Below, in pieces: positions 60,687 through 63,755 of a DNA stretch of 63,755 nucleotides (position 1 is its first letter; every line of letters starts with the position of its first letter). Below the pieces are notes generated by a model that was not told the DNA's origin, made no database searches, and saw nothing but the letters and a program-made list of their open reading frames with translations. A program made the position numbers and the translations under genes. This DNA comes from Roseicyclus mahoneyensis (GTDB lineage: Bacteria > Pseudomonadota > Alphaproteobacteria > Rhodobacterales > Rhodobacteraceae): positions 1 through 63,755 of the forward strand of contig NZ_QGGW01000014.1 of NCBI RefSeq assembly GCF_003148775.1. The letters are read 5' to 3'.

Positions 60687-62729
60687 ATGAGTTATAGTGC
60701 ACCGCCGGCCCGCGACGAGCTCGACAACAAAGCGAACCAGCTATTTGCCGGAAAGGTCGTCCGGAAGGATCTCGTTCGAAAGGTCAAGGTGGGTGCCAAT
60801 GTGCCCGTCTTCGTGCTGGAGTTTCTTCTGGGGAAGTACTGCGCCTCATCCGACGAGGTCGCGATTCACATGGGGCTTCAGGTTGTCAACGATACGCTAG
60901 CGAATAACTATATTCGACCTGACGAGTCAGCGAAGGCGCAGAGCAAGGTAAAGGAAAGCGGAAAATATTCTTTTATCGACAAGGTGAAGGTCCGGCTGGT
61001 TGATTCCGACTACTGGGCTGAAGGTGTCAATTTCAACAACAAGTTTCTCCACATACCCAGTCAATATGTGCGCGATTACGAGCGCCTGCTCATGGGCGGG
61101 GTGTGGGCACAAGTCGACATGCGCTTCGAAACCGACGAAGAGTCGAAGGGCAAGAATCCATTTTGGATCGACAAGCTCGTCCCAATTCAAATCGCTACTT
61201 TCGACCTCGACGAGTACCGCGATGTCAGGAAGCAGTTCACAACCGACGAATGGTTGGATCTCATTGTCCGGAGCATGGGGTATGAGCCCAGCGAGATGTC
61301 TCGGCGGCTCAAGCTGCTATTCCTCGTTCGGCTCATCCCCTTGGCGGAGCGAAATTACAACCTCGTCGAGCTTGGTCCGCGAGGTACCGGCAAGAGCTAT
61401 GTCATCCAAGAAGTGTCGCCCTACACGGCGCTGCTTACGGGGGGAACGACGGTCGCCAATCTATTCGGCCACATGTCGGGACGCCAGAAGGGAATGGTCC
61501 AAATCTGGGACGTCGTTGGCTTCGATGAGGTCGCGGATCTCCAAAAGATGCCGAAAGAAGTCATCACGACGATGAAGACATACTGTGAGTCCGGCACTTT
61601 CCAGCGGGGACAGGAAGCCGTCGCGGGAGACGCTAGCATAGCGATGTTTGGTAATACCAATCAGCCCATCGACGTCATGGTTCAGACTGGCCACCTGTTT
61701 GCGCCTATGCCGGACACTATTCGTGACGATATGGCGTTCATAGATCGGCTCCACTTCTATCTTCCGGGTTGGGAAATTCCGCAAATGCGGAACCAGTTGT
61801 TCACCGACCACTACGGGTTCGTCGTGGATTATCTCGCTGAGGCATTGCGCGAGATGCGCAAGCACAACTTCACGGAGATCATCGACAGATATTTTTCCAT
61901 GGGTGCGCATCTCAACGCTCGCGATCGTAAGGCCGTCCGCAAAACCGTATCCGGTCTGGTGAAGATTCTGCACCCACACGGTGAAATTTCGCAGGATGAG
62001 CTCGCGGAGATTCTCGAGTTGGCTCTTGAAGGTCGGCGGCGTGTAAAGGAGCAACTCAAGAAGATGGGCTCCTTCGAGTATTATCAGACTTCATTCAGCT
62101 ACACGCTCCAAGATACTGGGGAGGAAAGATTTGTCGGCGTCCCTGAACAAGGGGGTCGTGACCTGATCTCCGCCGATCCCTTATCTCCAGGAACCGTCTA
62201 TACAGCCGGCGTTACGTCCGATGGAACGGTCGGGCTCTACCGTTTGGAAGTTTCAGTTTCGGGCGGAAATGGGAAGCTGAGGATGGCTGGCGGCATCTCC
62301 GGAGCGATGAAGGAATCGGTGCAGCGCGCTTTCAGTTACGTGTTGGCGAGAAAAACTGAATTAGGATTTGCGCGGGATCTTGAGACCTCAGATATGCACG
62401 TCGAGGTAATCGACCTGTTAGGAAATCGCGTCGAGGCCGAAATTGGGGTTGCGTTTTTTGTGGCGGCTTATTCTGCATTTCGGAAGGCACCCGTCAGCCC
62501 TGCATTGCTAGTGCTCGGAGATATGAGCGTTCAGGGAAACATCAAACCTTTGCGATCACTCACTGAACCGCTTCAAGTGGCAAAAGATAACGGCGCTAAA
62601 CGCTCCCTCATTCCGATAGAAAATAAGCGAAATTTTCTGGATGTAAGCGCCGATATTATGGAACACGTAGATCCAGTCTTTTATGGAGATCCCAAGACGG
62701 CGGCAATGAAGGTTCTCGGAATCCCGTAG
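60687..62729 (+). CDS. brxL: BREX protein BrxL (AAA+ / Lon-like)
   Basis: A 680-residue protein characteristic of type 1 (and 4) BREX. Walker A is GPRGTGKS at residues 230-237; Walker B-like VGFDEVADLQK follows. The C-terminal domain is Lon-like (VLGDMSVQGNIKPLRSLTEP), but the GPSAG box with the catalytic Ser of Lon is not visible: the position reads EAEIGVAFFVAAYS. BrxL forms ring complexes on DNA and is needed to block phage replication. The ATG at 60687 with GGAG 7 bases upstream is preferred over the TTG at 60681. Confidence 0.94.
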   Translation: MSYSAPPARDELDNKANQLFAGKVVRKDLVRKVKVGANVPVFVLEFLLGKYCASSDEVAIHMGLQVVNDTLANNYIRPDESAKAQSKVKESGKYSFIDKVKVRLVDSDYWAEGVNFNNKFLHIPSQYVRDYERLLMGGVWAQVDMRFETDEESKGKNPFWIDKLVPIQIATFDLDEYRDVRKQFTTDEWLDLIVRSMGYEPSEMSRRLKLLFLVRLIPLAERNYNLVELGPRGTGKSYVIQEVSPYTALLTGGTTVANLFGHMSGRQKGMVQIWDVVGFDEVADLQKMPKEVITTMKTYCESGTFQRGQEAVAGDASIAMFGNTNQPIDVMVQTGHLFAPMPDTIRDDMAFIDRLHFYLPGWEIPQMRNQLFTDHYGFVVDYLAEALREMRKHNFTEIIDRYFSMGAHLNARDRKAVRKTVSGLVKILHPHGEISQDELAEILELALEGRRRVKEQLKKMGSFEYYQTSFSYTLQDTGEERFVGVPEQGGRDLISADPLSPGTVYTAGVTSDGTVGLYRLEVSVSGGNGKLRMAGGISGAMKESVQRAFSYVLARKTELGFARDLETSDMHVEVIDLLGNRVEAEIGVAFFVAAYSAFRKAPVSPALLVLGDMSVQGNIKPLRSLTEPLQVAKDNGAKRSLIPIENKRNFLDVSADIMEHVDPVFYGDPKTAAMKVLGIP

Positions 62730-62754
62730 TTGATAGTTTCCGAAAGAAATTTGG

Positions 62755-63024
62755 TTAGAAAACTGACACTTTTGAGGCGCACGCCCGCGCCTGATCCCGC
62801 ATCACAGCGTAGTCGCTCAACATCTCTGCGACCACCGACCTCTCTGGCAGCAAAGCCAGTTCCTCGGCCGCCCGAGCCTGGAACTCCCGGCTGTAATCGA
62901 CCGCAGGCGGACATATTCTGACAGCGCGCCCTTCAGAAGTCACCGTCGCGCAACCGCTGAGCAAGCTCGTTGCAATCACGAGGACGGCGCGCCGCAGCCT
63001 CCAGCATCTCGCGTTGAACATCAT
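62755..63024 (-). CDS. Rz1-like outer-membrane spanin lipoprotein
   Basis: An 89-residue protein from ATG 63024. The lipobox SLLSGC follows MMFNARCWRLRRAVLVIATS. The mature part (RICPPAVDYSREFQARAAEE and SDYAVMRDQARAC) matches Rz1-like phage proteins of Rhodobacterales. The last residues (SKVSVF) do not look like the family end, so the gene may be fused or truncated at the BREX border. It overlaps the Rz-like gene by 92 bases in another frame, the usual nested spanin arrangement. Confidence 0.7.
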   Translation of the reverse strand: MMFNARCWRLRRAVLVIATSLLSGCATVTSEGRAVRICPPAVDYSREFQARAAEELALLPERSVVAEMLSDYAVMRDQARACASKVSVF

Positions 63025-63190
63025 TTGCCTTCTCCATGGTCTCAAGGCGTTCAGAGAGGCGTCCCGCTCGCTCGCCGGAGCGACGCAGGGCCAGCAGAAA
63101 CAGAAGGATCGCGAACACGGTGACGCCGTAGCGAAGCGCCGCGCGCGCCCATGCCGATCCAGCGAACATGGCCACAAGGCCACCAATCAT
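62933..63190 (-). CDS. Rz-like inner-membrane spanin
   Basis: An 85-residue protein with one membrane helix (YGVTVFAILLFLLALRRSGE) followed by a coiled coil (LSERLETMEKANDVQREMLE). This is the layout of a phage i-spanin that joins an Rz1 lipoprotein to disrupt the outer membrane at lysis. It overlaps both the Rz1-like gene and the endolysin stop (63187-63190). Confidence 0.7.
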   Translation of the reverse strand: MIGGLVAMFAGSAWARAALRYGVTVFAILLFLLALRRSGERAGRLSERLETMEKANDVQREMLEAAARRPRDCNELAQRLRDGDF

Positions 63191-63660
63191 CGCCGCCCCC
63201 TGCGCCAGTCATCGAGCCGGGCGTAGATCGTGACCGCGATCCCGCCGAGCGCCAACGCGATGAACATCCAGCGCAGGGTGTCGAGATACGGGACCAGCGG
63301 CAGGACGGCGCTCTGCGTCTCCGCCAGCACCTGCTGGGCCACCTCGACTCCCGCCGCGCCCAGCGTCGCCACACCGGCCGCCCCGCCACCCTTCATGGTG
63401 CGGCTCTCGGCCAGCACTTCGCGCGCGGGCGGCGTCTCGGCTGCGAATGCGGTCTCCCGAACCGGAAAACGCTCGCCCCATTGCCGCGCGGGGCCAAGGT
63501 CGACATGGATGAAGCCCGAGCGCGGGTAGAAGCCGAAGCCGAGGAACCCGACCTCGCGCGCCGCCACCTCGAACGTGACCGGATCGTGGTTCGTCATGGC
63601 GATGTCGAAGGCCGCGCCGTCCAAGTGCTTCGATCGCGGCGCGCCGCCGACGGCGCGATT
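63187..63660 (-). pseudogene. Phage M15-type endolysin, N-terminus removed by an IS66 element
   Basis: The remaining frame begins YNRAVGGAPRSKHLDGAAFD, the zinc and catalytic region of M15 (D-Ala-D-Ala carboxypeptidase-like) endolysins, and continues GFYPRSGFIHVDLG with the second zinc His. It ends with a long linker and a C-terminal membrane segment (YLDTLRWMFIALALGGIAVT). The upstream part is replaced at about 63661 by the end of an insertion sequence. The protein is therefore probably not made in active form. Confidence 0.75.
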
Positions 63661-63755
63661 GTAACCGGCCGGTTGGCACCGCGGTTGGTTAGGCGGCCTC
63701 GGCCTGAGCGGCGGCGACCGGTGTCCAGTTCCACGGCAGGAGCTCGTCGAGCCGG
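63661..63755 (-). mobile_element. IS66-family element, end with transposase C-terminus
   Basis: On the minus strand the frame entering from the right edge reads RLDELLPWNWTPVAAAQAEA then Ala and stop (TAA at 63689-63691), the characteristic C-terminus of IS66 transposases (TnpC). The M15 similarity resumes at 63661, where the plus strand reads GTAACCGG; IS66 ends begin with GTAA. Most of the element is outside the window, so the 8-bp target duplication cannot be checked. Confidence 0.75.

Noticed and set aside
60687-62729. brxL as an ordinary Lon protease
   Set aside because: The AAA+ and Lon-like parts are there, but the GPSAG serine box is not visible and the length and N-terminus are those of BrxL within a BREX operon.
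63661-63690. Intact endolysin extending across the IS66 junction
   Set aside because: The frame is open for a few codons past 63661 but reads NQPRCQPAG, unlike M15 proteins, and then meets the transposase stop.
1-63755. CRISPR array
   Set aside because: No regularly spaced direct repeats were seen anywhere in the window; the repeats found are inverted or dispersed.

Overview
The window is high-GC alphaproteobacterial chromosome, most likely from a Rhodobacteraceae (Roseobacter/Rhodobacter-type) organism. The evidence is the tRNA genes with encoded CCA ends, a DUF1127 protein, two MerR regulators of the type found beside fatty-acid oxidation genes, a DmdC-like acyl-CoA dehydrogenase, a malic enzyme with a phosphotransacetylase-type tail, and an intergenic repeat family. 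I made these assignments from the sequence by eye; no database search was run.

Positions 1 to about 41740 read as ordinary core genome. In order: tRNA-Gly; a SRAP/YedK abasic-site protein; DUF1127; a secreted 5'-nucleotidase; DUF952 and pyrD; a MATE exporter with two hot-dog thioesterases; MerR regulators; a fatty-acid oxidation block (acyl-CoA dehydrogenase, GST, thiolase, FadJ-like protein, acyl-CoA ligase); a compact nucleoside-salvage operon reading leftward (cdd-deoA-deoB-small membrane protein-add-upp); a soluble hybrid histidine kinase; prpE; maeB; nadK; glyA; a fatty-acid desaturase; a TetR regulator; hom; an alkaline-ceramidase-like protein; glpX and recJ. It ends with tRNA-Glu(TTC).

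From tRNA-Glu rightward the window looks like acquired DNA. A decayed tyrosine-recombinase fragment lies directly next to the tRNA. Then come a two-component system whose sensor kinase has an in-frame stop just after its signal peptide, two small exported proteins (one unusually rich in Ala, His, Asp and Glu), and about 1 kb without a gene.

Positions 47214 to 62729 hold a BREX phage-defence operon on the plus strand: small HTH protein, brxE, brxA, brxB, brxC, pglX (split into two reading frames), a RelA/SpoT-type nucleotide pyrophosphokinase, pglZ and brxL. Most genes overlap by 1 to 4 bases and look translationally coupled. Three features stand out. The alarmone-synthetase-like gene is embedded with overlapping stop/start codons on both sides. 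BrxE (known to me from type 6) is combined with BrxL (type 1/4). The methyltransferase is split exactly between its catalytic and target-recognition halves. A plausible reading is that BREX marks self DNA through PglX and blocks phage DNA, while the RelA/SpoT protein gives a growth-arrest or backup response; this last part is inference.

To the right of brxL, on the minus strand, is a phage lysis cassette (nested Rz/Rz1-like spanins and an M15 endolysin). The endolysin gene is cut by the end of an IS66-family element that runs off the window.
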